60,479 nt of DNA from AM-1111 sp046302135 (GTDB lineage: Bacteria > Bacteroidota > Bacteroidia > B-17B0 > Aurantibacillaceae). Made by a program: the position numbers and the translations under genes. Under the pieces are notes generated by a model that had not been told where the DNA came from, did no database searches, and saw only the letters and a program-made list of their open reading frames with translations. Positions within the stretch are counted from its first letter, which is position 1. Every line of letters begins with the position of its first letter. Shown here in pieces: positions 35,177 through 44,828 of this stretch. Where the stretch lies: NCBI GenBank assembly GCA_046302135.1, contig JBKCIQ010000038.1, forward strand, positions 1-60,479, read 5' to 3'.

Positions 35177-36184
35177 ATGAATTTCTTTTCAGATATAGAA
35201 TTTGCAAGTAAAGAAAATATCTGGTGGTTTACCATAATACCATTGATGATTGTTTGGTATATTATAAAGCTTAAAAAAACTGAGGGGGAACTAAACTTTT
35301 CATCAACGATGAATATAAGTTCTGCTGACGAATCCAAACTTGCAAAATTCCGTCATCTAATTTTCATTTTTAGGATTCTTGCAATTTGCGGAATTATTCT
35401 GGTATTGATGCGTCCTCAATCTAGAACAAGTTGGAAAGACATCAAAACCGAAGGAATTGACATTGTTATCTCACTCGATGTTTCTTATTCTATGATGGCA
35501 AAAGATTTTGATCCTAATAGAATTGAATCCGCCAAAAAAGTTATAACGGAATTTATCAACTCAAGAAGAAATGACAGAATAGGTCTGGTTATTTTTGGAG
35601 GAGAAGCATTTACTCAATGTCCCTTAACAACTGATCACAAAGTGATAAAAAATATGTTCAAGGATATTAAGTGCGGAATGCTTGAACAAGGAACTGCAAT
35701 TGGATTAGGCCTGGCTAATGCTGTATCCAAACTTTCTCAAAGCAAAGCAAAAAGTAAGGTGGTAATACTTGTAACTGATGGCGTTAGTAATGTCGGTGAG
35801 ATTGCTCCATTAACTGCAGCTGAAATTGCCAAGACTTATGGAGTTAGAGTTTATACAATCGGAGTTGGAAAAAGAGGAAAGGCACTTATGCCGGTTCAAA
35901 TTTATCCTAATGGACAAATGGAATACGATTGGCAGGATGTTGACCTAGATGAAGAAACGATGACCAAAATCGCAAATGAAACCGGCGGAAAATACTTCAG
36001 AGCAACCGATAATAAAAGCTTATCAAGAATTTATTCAGATATTGATAAATTAGAAAAAGACATCATACTAGAAAAGAGTTTTTCAAACAAGGCAGAATTA
36101 TTTTTGCCTTTTGCGATTTTTTCGGCAATCATGTTGCTAATGGAATTTTTATCGAAATATTTAATATTTAAATCCAATCCGTAA
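35177..36184 (+). CDS. batA: Aerotolerance VWA protein BatA
   Basis: This 335-residue protein has two N-terminal membrane helices (about residues 14-30 and 57-77), a VWA domain with the MIDAS motif DVSYS in IVISLDVSYSMMAKDF, and a C-terminal helix near residues 310-330. The end of the domain reads VTDGVSNVGEIAPLTAAEIA. Bat proteins were named for Bacteroides aerotolerance; the biochemical role is unresolved. It shares its layout with the following batB, suggesting duplication. It follows the previous stop without a gap. Confidence 0.9.
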   Translation: MNFFSDIEFASKENIWWFTIIPLMIVWYIIKLKKTEGELNFSSTMNISSADESKLAKFRHLIFIFRILAICGIILVLMRPQSRTSWKDIKTEGIDIVISLDVSYSMMAKDFDPNRIESAKKVITEFINSRRNDRIGLVIFGGEAFTQCPLTTDHKVIKNMFKDIKCGMLEQGTAIGLGLANAVSKLSQSKAKSKVVILVTDGVSNVGEIAPLTAAEIAKTYGVRVYTIGVGKRGKALMPVQIYPNGQMEYDWQDVDLDEETMTKIANETGGKYFRATDNKSLSRIYSDIDKLEKDIILEKSFSNKAELFLPFAIFSAIMLLMEFLSKYLIFKSNP

Positions 36185-37222
36185 ATGTGGAAGTTTCAAA
36201 ATACGCAGTATTTTTTCCTCTTCATTGCATTAGGTATAATGATTTCATATGCAGTATTTTCAGTTTGGAGAAGAAAAAAAATCTATGAGAGACTTGGAAA
36301 TCTGAATATAGTATATGGACTCATGCCGGATGTTTCACAAAATAAAAGGTGGATTAAGATAATTTTATGGTCTTTAGGGTCATCATTTTTTATTCTCGGT
36401 ATGTGCAACTTGCAAAGCGGGAGTAAAACACAGGAGGTACAAAGAGAAGGAGCAGATATTGTGGTATGTCTTGATGTTTCAAAAAGTATGTTGGCAGAAG
36501 ACATACAACCTAACAGGATCACTCGTGCAATGCAGGCAATGGAAAAATTTATAGAAAGGTTAAAAGGCGATAGACTCGGGATGGTTGTTTTTGCAGGAGA
36601 AGCTTATGTACAATTACCAATAACCACAGACTACAACACAGCCAAACTCTTTTTAAATTCAATTTCAACAGATATGGTTCCGGTTCAAGGAACAAACATT
36701 TCTGAAGCAATAACTAAGGCGTCTGAAGCATTGGGTGAAGACCAGGGAAAAAACAGAGCCATCATAATTATTACAGACGGTGAAGATCATGAAGAAAACG
36801 CAGTTAAACTTGCTAAAGAAGCATCGGAAAAACAAATAATGATTAATACTATTGGCGTAGGTTCTGAGACAGGTGTTCCAATTCCTGAATTCAGAAATGG
36901 TGTTAGATCAGGATATAAAAAAGACAGAGATGGCAAAACAGTTGTTTCTAAACTCAACTCAAATCTGCTAAAAGAAATAGCAAATGAGGCCAATGGAGTT
37001 TTTGTAAAGGCTACTAATACAGATATTGGTCTTAATGCGGTAATGGATAAAATCGAAGAGCTAGACCAAAAGAAAATTGAAACTACGATGGTAACAGATT
37101 ATAATGATCAGTTTATTCCATTTTTTTATGCCGCGTTCTTTATTTTTTTACTCGAATTTTTAATCAACGAACGAACGAGTCATTTGTGGAAAAAAATGAA
37201 CCTTTTCAAAGCAAAAGAATAA
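36185..37222 (+). CDS. batB: Aerotolerance VWA protein BatB
   Basis: This 345-residue protein parallels BatA: N-terminal helices, a VWA domain with MIDAS motif DVSKS (IVVCLDVSKSMLAEDI), GDRLGMVVFAGEAYVQLP, IIITDGEDHEENAV and a C-terminal helix (FIPFFYAAFFIFLLEFLI). The BatB-type continuation GVGSETGVPIPEFRNG distinguishes it. It abuts batA with no gap. BatA and BatB probably sit together in the inner membrane with VWA domains that could be remodelled by MoxR; this is inference from family knowledge. Confidence 0.9.
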   Translation: MWKFQNTQYFFLFIALGIMISYAVFSVWRRKKIYERLGNLNIVYGLMPDVSQNKRWIKIILWSLGSSFFILGMCNLQSGSKTQEVQREGADIVVCLDVSKSMLAEDIQPNRITRAMQAMEKFIERLKGDRLGMVVFAGEAYVQLPITTDYNTAKLFLNSISTDMVPVQGTNISEAITKASEALGEDQGKNRAIIIITDGEDHEENAVKLAKEASEKQIMINTIGVGSETGVPIPEFRNGVRSGYKKDRDGKTVVSKLNSNLLKEIANEANGVFVKATNTDIGLNAVMDKIEELDQKKIETTMVTDYNDQFIPFFYAAFFIFLLEFLINERTSHLWKKMNLFKAKE

Positions 37223-37257
37223 CAATGAATATCGAGTTTAATTAACAGAATAGAAAA

Positions 37258-37911
37258 ATGAAGTTTTTGATTTATATACTGATAGCATTAAATTTAATTA
37301 TTGTCTCGGCACAAGAAGAAAAAAACCTCTTGGTTGATGGAAACAAAGCATACAATGGAAGTGAATTCAAAAAAGCCGAAGAAAAATATAAAAAATCATT
37401 GGAAGTAAAAAAGAACTACACCAAGGCCAACTTTAATCTTGGCAATGCGATGTATAAAAATCAAAAGTTTGAGGACGCAGCAAGTCAGTTTGACGTTGCT
37501 ATCAGTAACACCAACAACAAAGATACACTGTCTAAAATCTATCATAACCTAGGAAACTCTTATTTAAAATCAAAGAAATATCAGGAAGCAGTAAATGCCT
37601 ATAAAAACTCACTTAAATTGAATTCTTACGATGACGAAACACGTTACAACCTTGCCTATGCAATGAAAAAGCTGCAGGAACAACAAAAACAAAATCAGAA
37701 AAATAACCAGGATAAACAGAATCAACAAGATCAAAAAAATAAAAAAGATCAAAAAGACAATCAGCAACCAAAAGAAGAACAGAGTAAAATTTCAAAAGAG
37801 CAAGCCGAACAAATGATAAAAGCTCTAATTCAAAACGAAAAGAAATTACAGGACCAAAAGAAACAGAAAGATAAAAATGCAAGGAAAGCAGAGGTTGAAA
37901 AGGATTGGTAA
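37258..37911 (+). CDS. batC: TPR protein BatC
   Basis: This 217-residue protein has a signal peptide (about residues 1-19), three TPR units (for example NFNLGNAMYKNQKFEDAASQ and YHNLGNSYLKSKKYQEAVNA) and a C-terminal low-complexity tail of Gln, Lys and Asp from about residue 138. It is probably periplasmic and serves as a scaffold in the Bat complex. The position directly after batB matches the usual order in the phylum. Confidence 0.85.
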   Translation: MKFLIYILIALNLIIVSAQEEKNLLVDGNKAYNGSEFKKAEEKYKKSLEVKKNYTKANFNLGNAMYKNQKFEDAASQFDVAISNTNNKDTLSKIYHNLGNSYLKSKKYQEAVNAYKNSLKLNSYDDETRYNLAYAMKKLQEQQKQNQKNNQDKQNQQDQKNKKDQKDNQQPKEEQSKISKEQAEQMIKALIQNEKKLQDQKKQKDKNARKAEVEKDW

Positions 37912-37968
37912 CATAATTTAATAAGCGTTAAAAAATTAAAAGATGGTTTCAGTAAAAATGTATCAATT

Positions 37969-37976
37969 TAAATTTG
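37969..37976 (+). promoter_or_regulatory. Possible internal -7 box before batD
   Basis: TAAATTTG is a perfect TAnnTTTG match 19 bases before the batD ATG in the 84-base batC-batD gap, the largest gap in the operon. A -33 TTG is lacking (TTT is found instead). Confidence 0.3.
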
Positions 37977-37995
37977 TATATCGCAGATAATTTTT

Positions 37996-39825
37996 ATGAA
38001 GAGTAAAATATTATTCGTTTTTTTTATTTCGTTATTTTTTAACTATTACCGAGCTCAAAGCTTTACTGCCGCCGTAAGCAAAAAAACCGTTGTAATCGGG
38101 GAATTTTTTCAGATTGCGTTTACGATAAACAGTAATGCCAACAACTTTGTTCCTCCCGACTTTAAAGACTTTGACATTTATAGCGGCCCAAATCAAAGCA
38201 CCAGCATGAGTTTCGTTAATGGCAGTTTATCATCCTCCGTATCGATTTCATATTATCTTGTGCCTAAACGTGAAGGTAAATTTACTATTGGCCCAGCTAA
38301 AATATCAGCAGGTGGCAAACAACTTCAAAGCAATCCAATATCAATTGAAGTTATCAAAGATAATTCTAATCAATCGTCGGCCAATAACCAGCAGAAAGGA
38401 AATGGCAGTAATCAATCCGGAAATCAAAAATATGACTACTCAACTGGTTCGAATGGTGAAGAAATTTTTATACGCACCATGGTTAGCAAGCAAAAATCTT
38501 ACATAGGAGAACAAATTACCGTGACACAAAAAATTTATTCCTCTTATCAAATGAGAGGTTTCCAAAACTACAAAGCACCTGCCTACAACGGATTTTGGAG
38601 CAAAGAAGAAAACCGAACAGCTCAACTTAGCCAGAATACAGAAAATTTTGATGGCCGAAATTATTATGTTGTTGAATTCAACAAAACAATTCTTTTTCCT
38701 CAAGAATCAGGTAAGTTAACCATTAATCCAGTTGAAATAGATGTTGTTGCCGCAGTACAATCGAACAGAAGACCAAGAGGTTTATTCGAACAGTTTTTTG
38801 GAGGCGGATATGAAGACAAAGTATTTAAAGTAAAAAGTAAAAAGATTGAAATTAATGTGAGTCCACTTCCTGCAGAAAACAAGCCTGCTAAATTTGGTGG
38901 GGCTGTTGGAAACTTCAGTTTTAATGCAGAAATGGATAACAAAAAAGTTAGAGAGAATGAACCTATCAATTTAAAATTGACAATTAGCGGCAAAGGAAAT
39001 ATCAATCTGATTTCACCTCCGGATATTACTTTTCCTTCGGAATTTGAAACTTATGACCCAAAGATAAATGAAAATGTAACCGTTAGCGGCATAGTTTCCG
39101 GGACTAAAACTTATGACTATCTCATTATTCCTCGCAAACGAGGTAATTATAAAATTGACAAGATAAATTTTTCTTACTTCGATCCTGAAAAAAAACAGTA
39201 TGTCAACATTCCTTCACCGGAACTCGAAATTGTAGTATCACCCGGAATTGCTAATTCAACTGGAAATGCTACCGTATACACACCAAAAAATGAAATAGAA
39301 AAATCAGAAAATGACATAAGGTTTATTAAGAAAGGTAATCTTGAACTCAAAAATATTGATTCAGAATTCTTCTCCTCAGTAAAACATTACGGAATACTTT
39401 CGGGTATTTTTTTGATCTTTGGATTAGCACTTTTTATAAATAGAAGACAGATTAAGTTAAACAGTAATGAAGTTGCACTAAAGGAAAAGAAGGCCGCGAA
39501 ACTAGCTCGAAAAAAATTAATGAATGCAGAAAAACTATTAAAAAGCAATAACAAAAATGCTTTTTACAATGAGATTTCGATTGCACTCAACCAATACATC
39601 AGTGATAAATTAAATATTCCAATTTCTGATCTTTCAAGAGATAATATTCGTTCGCAAATGGAAAAAAGAAATATTCCAGAAGATACAATTACAAATTTTA
39701 TCAAAACTTTAGATGAGTGCGAATACGTGAAGTATGCTCCGGGGGCAGTTACTGATAATTTCAAGGAAACGTATGATAACACTATTTCATTAATTACAAA
39801 AATTGAGAATCACCCAAAAGTATGA
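37996..39825 (+). CDS. batD: Aerotolerance protein BatD
   Basis: This 609-residue protein has a signal peptide (about residues 1-20), a long beta-rich periplasmic part (starting SFTAAVSKKTVVIGEFFQIA; later FIRTMVSKQKSYIGEQITVT), a membrane helix near residue 470 (YGILSGIFLIFGLALFI) and a helical cytoplasmic tail of ~130 residues. This is the standard BatD layout. Low-complexity Ser/Asn/Gln sequence separates the first two beta domains. It overlaps batE by four bases. Confidence 0.9.
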   Translation: MKSKILFVFFISLFFNYYRAQSFTAAVSKKTVVIGEFFQIAFTINSNANNFVPPDFKDFDIYSGPNQSTSMSFVNGSLSSSVSISYYLVPKREGKFTIGPAKISAGGKQLQSNPISIEVIKDNSNQSSANNQQKGNGSNQSGNQKYDYSTGSNGEEIFIRTMVSKQKSYIGEQITVTQKIYSSYQMRGFQNYKAPAYNGFWSKEENRTAQLSQNTENFDGRNYYVVEFNKTILFPQESGKLTINPVEIDVVAAVQSNRRPRGLFEQFFGGGYEDKVFKVKSKKIEINVSPLPAENKPAKFGGAVGNFSFNAEMDNKKVRENEPINLKLTISGKGNINLISPPDITFPSEFETYDPKINENVTVSGIVSGTKTYDYLIIPRKRGNYKIDKINFSYFDPEKKQYVNIPSPELEIVVSPGIANSTGNATVYTPKNEIEKSENDIRFIKKGNLELKNIDSEFFSSVKHYGILSGIFLIFGLALFINRRQIKLNSNEVALKEKKAAKLARKKLMNAEKLLKSNNKNAFYNEISIALNQYISDKLNIPISDLSRDNIRSQMEKRNIPEDTITNFIKTLDECEYVKYAPGAVTDNFKETYDNTISLITKIENHPKV

Positions 39826-40595
39826 TTCAAACAAAGAATAAAAGATTTTTACTTACACTGATTTTTTCAGTTTCTGTCGTTTTTTGCTTTGTTTACTCTG
39901 CAGAACTAAGTGATAGTGCCACTTTTTATTACACCAAAGCAGAATATAAAAAAGCCGCAAGATGTTATGAGAAAATTATAAGCTCAGGTAAGGAATCATG
40001 GATGCTATACTACAATTTAGGAAATTGTTATTATGAGGATGGCCGGATTGGTTTAGCAATTCTTAATTATGAAAAAGCCAAAAAAATAAATCCTACACAA
40101 GAGGACTTATTGAATAACCTTTCGATAGCTGAAAATAAGATTACAGATAAAATCAAAACCAGAGAAATATCTATCGAAAAGGAAATAAAGAATTTTTTCA
40201 TTTACAGATTCTCCACAACAGGTTGGGCCTGGTGCTCAATAATAACTTTCGGTATAGCTTTGACTTTATTTTTTGTTTTTTACATAGGAAGAAACAGCAT
40301 TACAAAAAGAATTTCATTTTGGTCAGGAATTATTACGATAGTGATTTTCGGAGTCTCATTATTATTTGGCTATGCAGAATTAAATGAAAAATCAAGTGCT
40401 CAAAGTGGAATAATAATCTCATCTGAAACAAAAGTATACAACAAGCCCAAACTAGAGGCATCATCTCAGAAAAATCTAGTTTTACATGAGGGGACAAGAT
40501 TTAAAATTCTTGAAATAGAAGATGAATGGATAAACATCCAGTTAATCAATGGTAATGAAGGCTGGATATTGACAAAGGATACAGGTATCTATTGA
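39822..40595 (+). CDS. batE: TPR/SH3 membrane protein BatE
   Basis: This 257-residue protein has a signal or membrane helix at the N-terminus, two TPR units (YYTKAEYKKAARCYEKII and LYYNLGNCYYEDGRIGLAI), two membrane helices (about 130-153 and 160-182) and a C-terminal bacterial SH3-like domain (VLHEGTRFKILEIEDEWINI, then GWI). It closes the bat operon. The SH3 domain may bind peptidoglycan or a partner protein. Confidence 0.88.
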   Translation: MIQTKNKRFLLTLIFSVSVVFCFVYSAELSDSATFYYTKAEYKKAARCYEKIISSGKESWMLYYNLGNCYYEDGRIGLAILNYEKAKKINPTQEDLLNNLSIAENKITDKIKTREISIEKEIKNFFIYRFSTTGWAWCSIITFGIALTLFFVFYIGRNSITKRISFWSGIITIVIFGVSLLFGYAELNEKSSAQSGIIISSETKVYNKPKLEASSQKNLVLHEGTRFKILEIEDEWINIQLINGNEGWILTKDTGIY

Positions 40596-40607
40596 AAAAC
40601 TATTCCG

Positions 40608-40628
40608 ATACAGTATAAAATATTGTAT
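40608..40628. promoter_or_regulatory. Dyad before the RND efflux operon (possible operator or weak hairpin)
   Basis: Arms ATACAGTAT (40608-40616) and ATATTGTAT (40620-40628) are complementary over 9 positions, one of them a G-T wobble, around an AAA loop. The right arm covers the TTG taken as the -33 element of the downstream promoter. A 21-bp dyad in this place resembles a TetR-type repressor site. Confidence 0.4.
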
Positions 40629-40655
40629 TTATCTTTCTAATTAAATTTATCTTTG
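40623..40655 (+). promoter_or_regulatory. Candidate promoter for the RND efflux operon
   Basis: TTG at 40623-40625 is followed after 22 bases by TATCTTTG (40648-40655), a perfect -7 match, 45 bases before the adaptor start. Confidence 0.45.
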
Positions 40656-40700
40656 GTGTGTTGATTCCTGCTAACTGAATCATGCTTTTATTAAACTATT

Positions 40701-41765
40701 TTGAAATCTAAATACGTAAAATATATTTTATTGTTTTTTTTAATTGGTTTACTCATCGTGGCCAAATTCATTTTTTTTCCGCAGGAGAAAAAATTAAATC
40801 AAGAAGGTAAAGGAAAGAAAACTGATTACAGTACTGCAGATGCTCTAGTAGTAAAGGAAATAAATTTGAATCAAAAAAATGAATTTCCTGGAACATTAGT
40901 TGCCAATAAAGAGGTTGAAATTTTCCCAGAAAGGCAGGGTAAAGTTATTGCTGTTTTTTTCAAGGAAGGTAGTAATGTAGATGCAGGCAAAATACTAGTA
41001 AAGCTAAATGATGCAATTCTTCAGGCTCAACTTAAAAAACTTAAAGTAAATGAAGATTTTCTCCTTAAAACAGAAGAGCGAAAAAGAAATCTACTTAAAA
41101 TTAATGGTATCAGCCAACAGGAGTATGAAGCTTCACTTGCTGAATTAAATAATTTACGTTCAGAAATCGAATACATAAAGGCACAAATTGAAGAAACTGA
41201 AATCAAGGCACCTTTTACTGGTAAGATAGGTATCACAAATGTTACAGAAGGAAGCTACGTATCTACCAATTTATCTATATTAAAAATTCAGCAAAACAAC
41301 CCGATAAAGATTGATTTTTATATTCCTGAAAAAAACGCACAGCAACTCAAAACAGGTGATTTAATCAGTTTCGCAACACCTCACAGTAACAAAAAAAATT
41401 CTGCTACGATTTCAGCAATAAATACAGGTATAGAAACTGACACAAAACAATTAAGAGTAAGAGCTATCGCTTCAAATAATAACAATGAATTGGTTGCAGG
41501 TAGTGACGTAATCGTATTTGTAAATTTTGAATCAAATATTAAAACAATACTAATTCCAACCTCAGCAGTAGTAACTTCTTCAAAAGGTAAAAAAGTTTAT
41601 TTATATAAATCGGGGAAATGCCAGGAGATTTTAATAGAGACGGGGACAAGAAATGAAGATTATGTTGAAGTAGAAAATGGATTGAAGCCGGGAGATACAC
41701 TACTAACAAGCGGATTACTTCAATTAAAACAAGGACAAAACGTAAAACTGAACAAAGTTCAGTAA
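40701..41765 (+). CDS. RND efflux periplasmic adaptor (membrane fusion protein)
   Basis: This 354-residue protein starts at TTG. It has an N-terminal membrane helix (YILLFFLIGLLIVAKFIFF), a split lipoyl domain (EIFPERQGKVIAVFFKEGSN and IKAPFTGKIGITNVTEGSYV), a short helical hairpin, a beta-barrel domain and a membrane-proximal end (LLTSGLLQLKQGQNVKL). This is the HlyD/AcrA family, linking inner-membrane pump and outer-membrane channel. No lipobox is present. It is the first gene of a three-gene efflux operon. Confidence 0.92.
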   Translation: MKSKYVKYILLFFLIGLLIVAKFIFFPQEKKLNQEGKGKKTDYSTADALVVKEINLNQKNEFPGTLVANKEVEIFPERQGKVIAVFFKEGSNVDAGKILVKLNDAILQAQLKKLKVNEDFLLKTEERKRNLLKINGISQQEYEASLAELNNLRSEIEYIKAQIEETEIKAPFTGKIGITNVTEGSYVSTNLSILKIQQNNPIKIDFYIPEKNAQQLKTGDLISFATPHSNKKNSATISAINTGIETDTKQLRVRAIASNNNNELVAGSDVIVFVNFESNIKTILIPTSAVVTSSKGKKVYLYKSGKCQEILIETGTRNEDYVEVENGLKPGDTLLTSGLLQLKQGQNVKLNKVQ

Positions 41766-41774
41766 TTCCAATTC

Positions 41775-44700
41775 ATGAACATTTCTACGCTTAGCATAAA
41801 AAGACCGGTTCTTGCAATAGTAATGAATCTCGGGATAGTATTGTTTGGCGTTATAGGATTTAAATTTTTGGGGATTAGGGAGTATCCGTCCATTGATCCC
41901 CCTGTAATTACAGTTAAGACAAGTTATCCCGGAGCAGACCCTGGAATCATTGAACAGAAAATAACCATTCCGATTGAAAAAGCAATTAATGGTATTTCAG
42001 GAATTAAATCAATTTCTTCATCGAGTAATCAAGGCTCGAGTGTAATCACTATAGAATTTGAACTAAATACAGACATTGAAGCTGCGGCAAATGACGTTAG
42101 AGATAAAGTTGGGCAAGTAAACCTCAAAGGTTTGGTTGATTTACCAACTGTGACCAAAGCAGACGCAAACTCTGACGCGATACTTTCAATGACACTTGAA
42201 AGTTCTTCACGTTCTCATCTTGAAGTGAGTGATTTTGCAGAAAACACGCTAGCTCCGAGATTACAAAATATAAAAGGTGTCAGCAATGTTCAGATTTGGG
42301 GTCAGAAAAATTATTGTATGAGGATTTCACTTGATCCACAGAAAATGTCCGCAAGAAACATTACGGCAAGCGATATCAAATTAGCATTAGAGAAAGAAAA
42401 TGTGGAATTACCTGCAGGTAAAATTTCAGGGAATTCAACCGAACTTCCTCTTAAAGTAGTGAGCGGTTACCATACAGAAAAGGATTTCAATAATCTTATT
42501 ATTAAATCGGAGGGACTAAAACAAGTTTTACTAAGTGATATAGGTGAAGCTAGATTAGGAGCGGAAAACGAAGAAACAATTCTAAGACAATCAGGAATAC
42601 CTATGATAGGTCTTGGCGTTGTACCTCAACCAGGCGCAAATTACATAGAAATTGCTGATGAATTTTATAAAAGAATAGAGCAACTCAAGAAAGACCTGCC
42701 TCCAGATTTTAAAATAAATGTTGCTCTAGATAATACTCGATTTATTAGAAGATCAATAAATGAAGTGGTTGAAACGTTGGCAATAGCATTACTACTGGTA
42801 ATTGTTATCGTTTATTTATTTTTCCGTGACTGGATAATCGCCATTCGTCCACTGATAGATATTCCGGTTTCGCTTATAGCAACATTCTTCGTTATGTACC
42901 TCATGGGATTCTCTATCAATGTACTCACCTTACTTGCAATTGTTTTGGCAACCGGACTTGTGGTGGATGATGGAATTGTAGTAACTGAAAACATTTTCAA
43001 AAAAACCGAAGAAGGATTATCACCAATAGACGCGGCGATTACGGGCTCCAAGGAAATTATTTTTGCCGTCATTTCAACATCAGTGACATTAGCAGCAGTA
43101 TTTCTGCCTATTATTTTTCTTCAAGGATTTGTCGGAAGGCTTTTTCAGGAATTTGGGATTGTTATTGCTTCGGCGGTTTTAATATCTGCGTTCGTGTCTC
43201 TCACTCTTACACCTATGCTTAACGCCAAACTAATAAGGAAAAATTCTAAAAGAAGTAAATTTTATGAGATGACTGAACCATTTTTCGAGAGGTTAAATCA
43301 GTCGTATTTATCATCATTAGAAACATTCATGAAAAAGCGTTGGTTGGCCTTTCCAATAATCTTAATTTGTTCAGTACTTATTTATTTTGTTGGCAAAAAT
43401 ATTCCATCAGAATTAGCACCATTGGAAGACAGGAGTTGGTTCAGAATTAGTGTAACAGCACCGGAAGGAAGTTCCTATGAATACACTGATGATTTCATGA
43501 TGAAGTTGAGTGATTTTATAAAAGATTCCATCCCTGAAAAAAAAGTTTTACTAACTGTTACCGCACCCGGCTTTATAGGTTCTGGAGCAGTTAATACGGG
43601 GTTTGTTAGACTTAAATTAACCGAGCCAAATGAAAGAAAGAGAACTCAACAACAAATTGCAGAATATTTCACGAAAAAATCAAAGAATTTTCCGGAGGCA
43701 AAAACATTTGTGATACAGGAACAAACAATATCAGCAGGTGGCGGACCTAGAGGTGCCTTACCTGTGCAAATGGTTATAAAAAGTTTAGACTTTGAAAAAC
43801 TAAAAAAAGTTATTCCCCTGATGATGGATAAAATGCAGAAAAATCAGGTTTTTCAGGGTGTGGATGTTAACTTAAAGTTTAATCGACCTGAACTTAAATT
43901 GCTTCCAGACAGCATGCGCGCCAGGTTGTTAGGTGTAAACTTTTTTGAATTGTCGCAGACTTTACAACTTGCACTTAGTGGCCAACGTTACGGGTTTTTC
44001 ACAATGAAAGGAAGAGAATATCAGGTGATAGGACAACTTGAACGTAAAGACAGAAACGCACCGGGTGATCTAGATCAACTATTTGTTAGAAACAAAGTTG
44101 GCAAAATGATTCCGTTAAGCATTCTTGTAAGTACTAAAGAACAATCCAGCCCACCACAATTATACAGGTATAATACAGATATATCAGCAACTATTTCTGC
44201 AGGTCTGGCTAATGGTAAAACCATTGGAGACGGAATAAGTGAAATAAGAAAAATTGCCTCTGAAACTTTAGACGAGAACTTCACTACGGCACTGACGGGA
44301 CCATCAAGAGATTTCGAGGAGAGTTCATCTAATGTACTTTTTGCATTTTTGCTGTCATTAATTTTAATTTATTTAATATTAGCGGCACAATTTGAAAGCT
44401 TCATTGATCCTATGATAATTATGCTTACTGTACCACTTGCGATAGCCGGAGCATTGTTTTCGTTATGGTATTTCAACCAGACAATGAATATTTTTAGTCA
44501 AATTGGAATAATAATGCTCATTGGCCTTGTAACAAAAAACGGAATACTGATAGTTGAATTTGCCAATAAACTAAGATTACAAGGAGTTAACAAATCAGAA
44601 GCGGCAATTAAAGCCGCTAGTCAGAGGCTAAGACCAATATTGATGACCAGTCTAGCAACTGCACTTGGAGCATTACCAATAGCGTTAGCATTAGGTGCGG

Positions 44701-44828
44701 GAGCAAAAAGCAGGACATCCATGGGAATTGTTATCATAGGAGGCTTGCTATTTTCATTATTGCTAACGCTTTACGTTATACCTGCAATGTATACCTATCT
44801 GTCCGGAAAGAAAAATGAAATCATTTAA
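41775..44828 (+). CDS. RND-family efflux pump, AcrB/MexF (HAE1) type
   Basis: This 1017-residue protein has the AcrB start (STLSIKRPVLAIVMNLGIVLFG), two large periplasmic loops and two sets of membrane helices. The proton-relay region GLVVDDGIVVTENIF in helix 4 keeps the Asp-Asp pair, and GLVTKNGILIVEFAN holds the helix-10 lysine. That combination is that of proton-driven drug efflux pumps (HAE1) rather than heavy-metal pumps. The substrate range is unknown. It is nine bases downstream of the adaptor gene and overlaps the channel gene by 14 bases. Confidence 0.93.
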   Translation: MNISTLSIKRPVLAIVMNLGIVLFGVIGFKFLGIREYPSIDPPVITVKTSYPGADPGIIEQKITIPIEKAINGISGIKSISSSSNQGSSVITIEFELNTDIEAAANDVRDKVGQVNLKGLVDLPTVTKADANSDAILSMTLESSSRSHLEVSDFAENTLAPRLQNIKGVSNVQIWGQKNYCMRISLDPQKMSARNITASDIKLALEKENVELPAGKISGNSTELPLKVVSGYHTEKDFNNLIIKSEGLKQVLLSDIGEARLGAENEETILRQSGIPMIGLGVVPQPGANYIEIADEFYKRIEQLKKDLPPDFKINVALDNTRFIRRSINEVVETLAIALLLVIVIVYLFFRDWIIAIRPLIDIPVSLIATFFVMYLMGFSINVLTLLAIVLATGLVVDDGIVVTENIFKKTEEGLSPIDAAITGSKEIIFAVISTSVTLAAVFLPIIFLQGFVGRLFQEFGIVIASAVLISAFVSLTLTPMLNAKLIRKNSKRSKFYEMTEPFFERLNQSYLSSLETFMKKRWLAFPIILICSVLIYFVGKNIPSELAPLEDRSWFRISVTAPEGSSYEYTDDFMMKLSDFIKDSIPEKKVLLTVTAPGFIGSGAVNTGFVRLKLTEPNERKRTQQQIAEYFTKKSKNFPEAKTFVIQEQTISAGGGPRGALPVQMVIKSLDFEKLKKVIPLMMDKMQKNQVFQGVDVNLKFNRPELKLLPDSMRARLLGVNFFELSQTLQLALSGQRYGFFTMKGREYQVIGQLERKDRNAPGDLDQLFVRNKVGKMIPLSILVSTKEQSSPPQLYRYNTDISATISAGLANGKTIGDGISEIRKIASETLDENFTTALTGPSRDFEESSSNVLFAFLLSLILIYLILAAQFESFIDPMIIMLTVPLAIAGALFSLWYFNQTMNIFSQIGIIMLIGLVTKNGILIVEFANKLRLQGVNKSEAAIKAASQRLRPILMTSLATALGALPIALALGAGAKSRTSMGIVIIGGLLFSLLLTLYVIPAMYTYLSGKKNEII

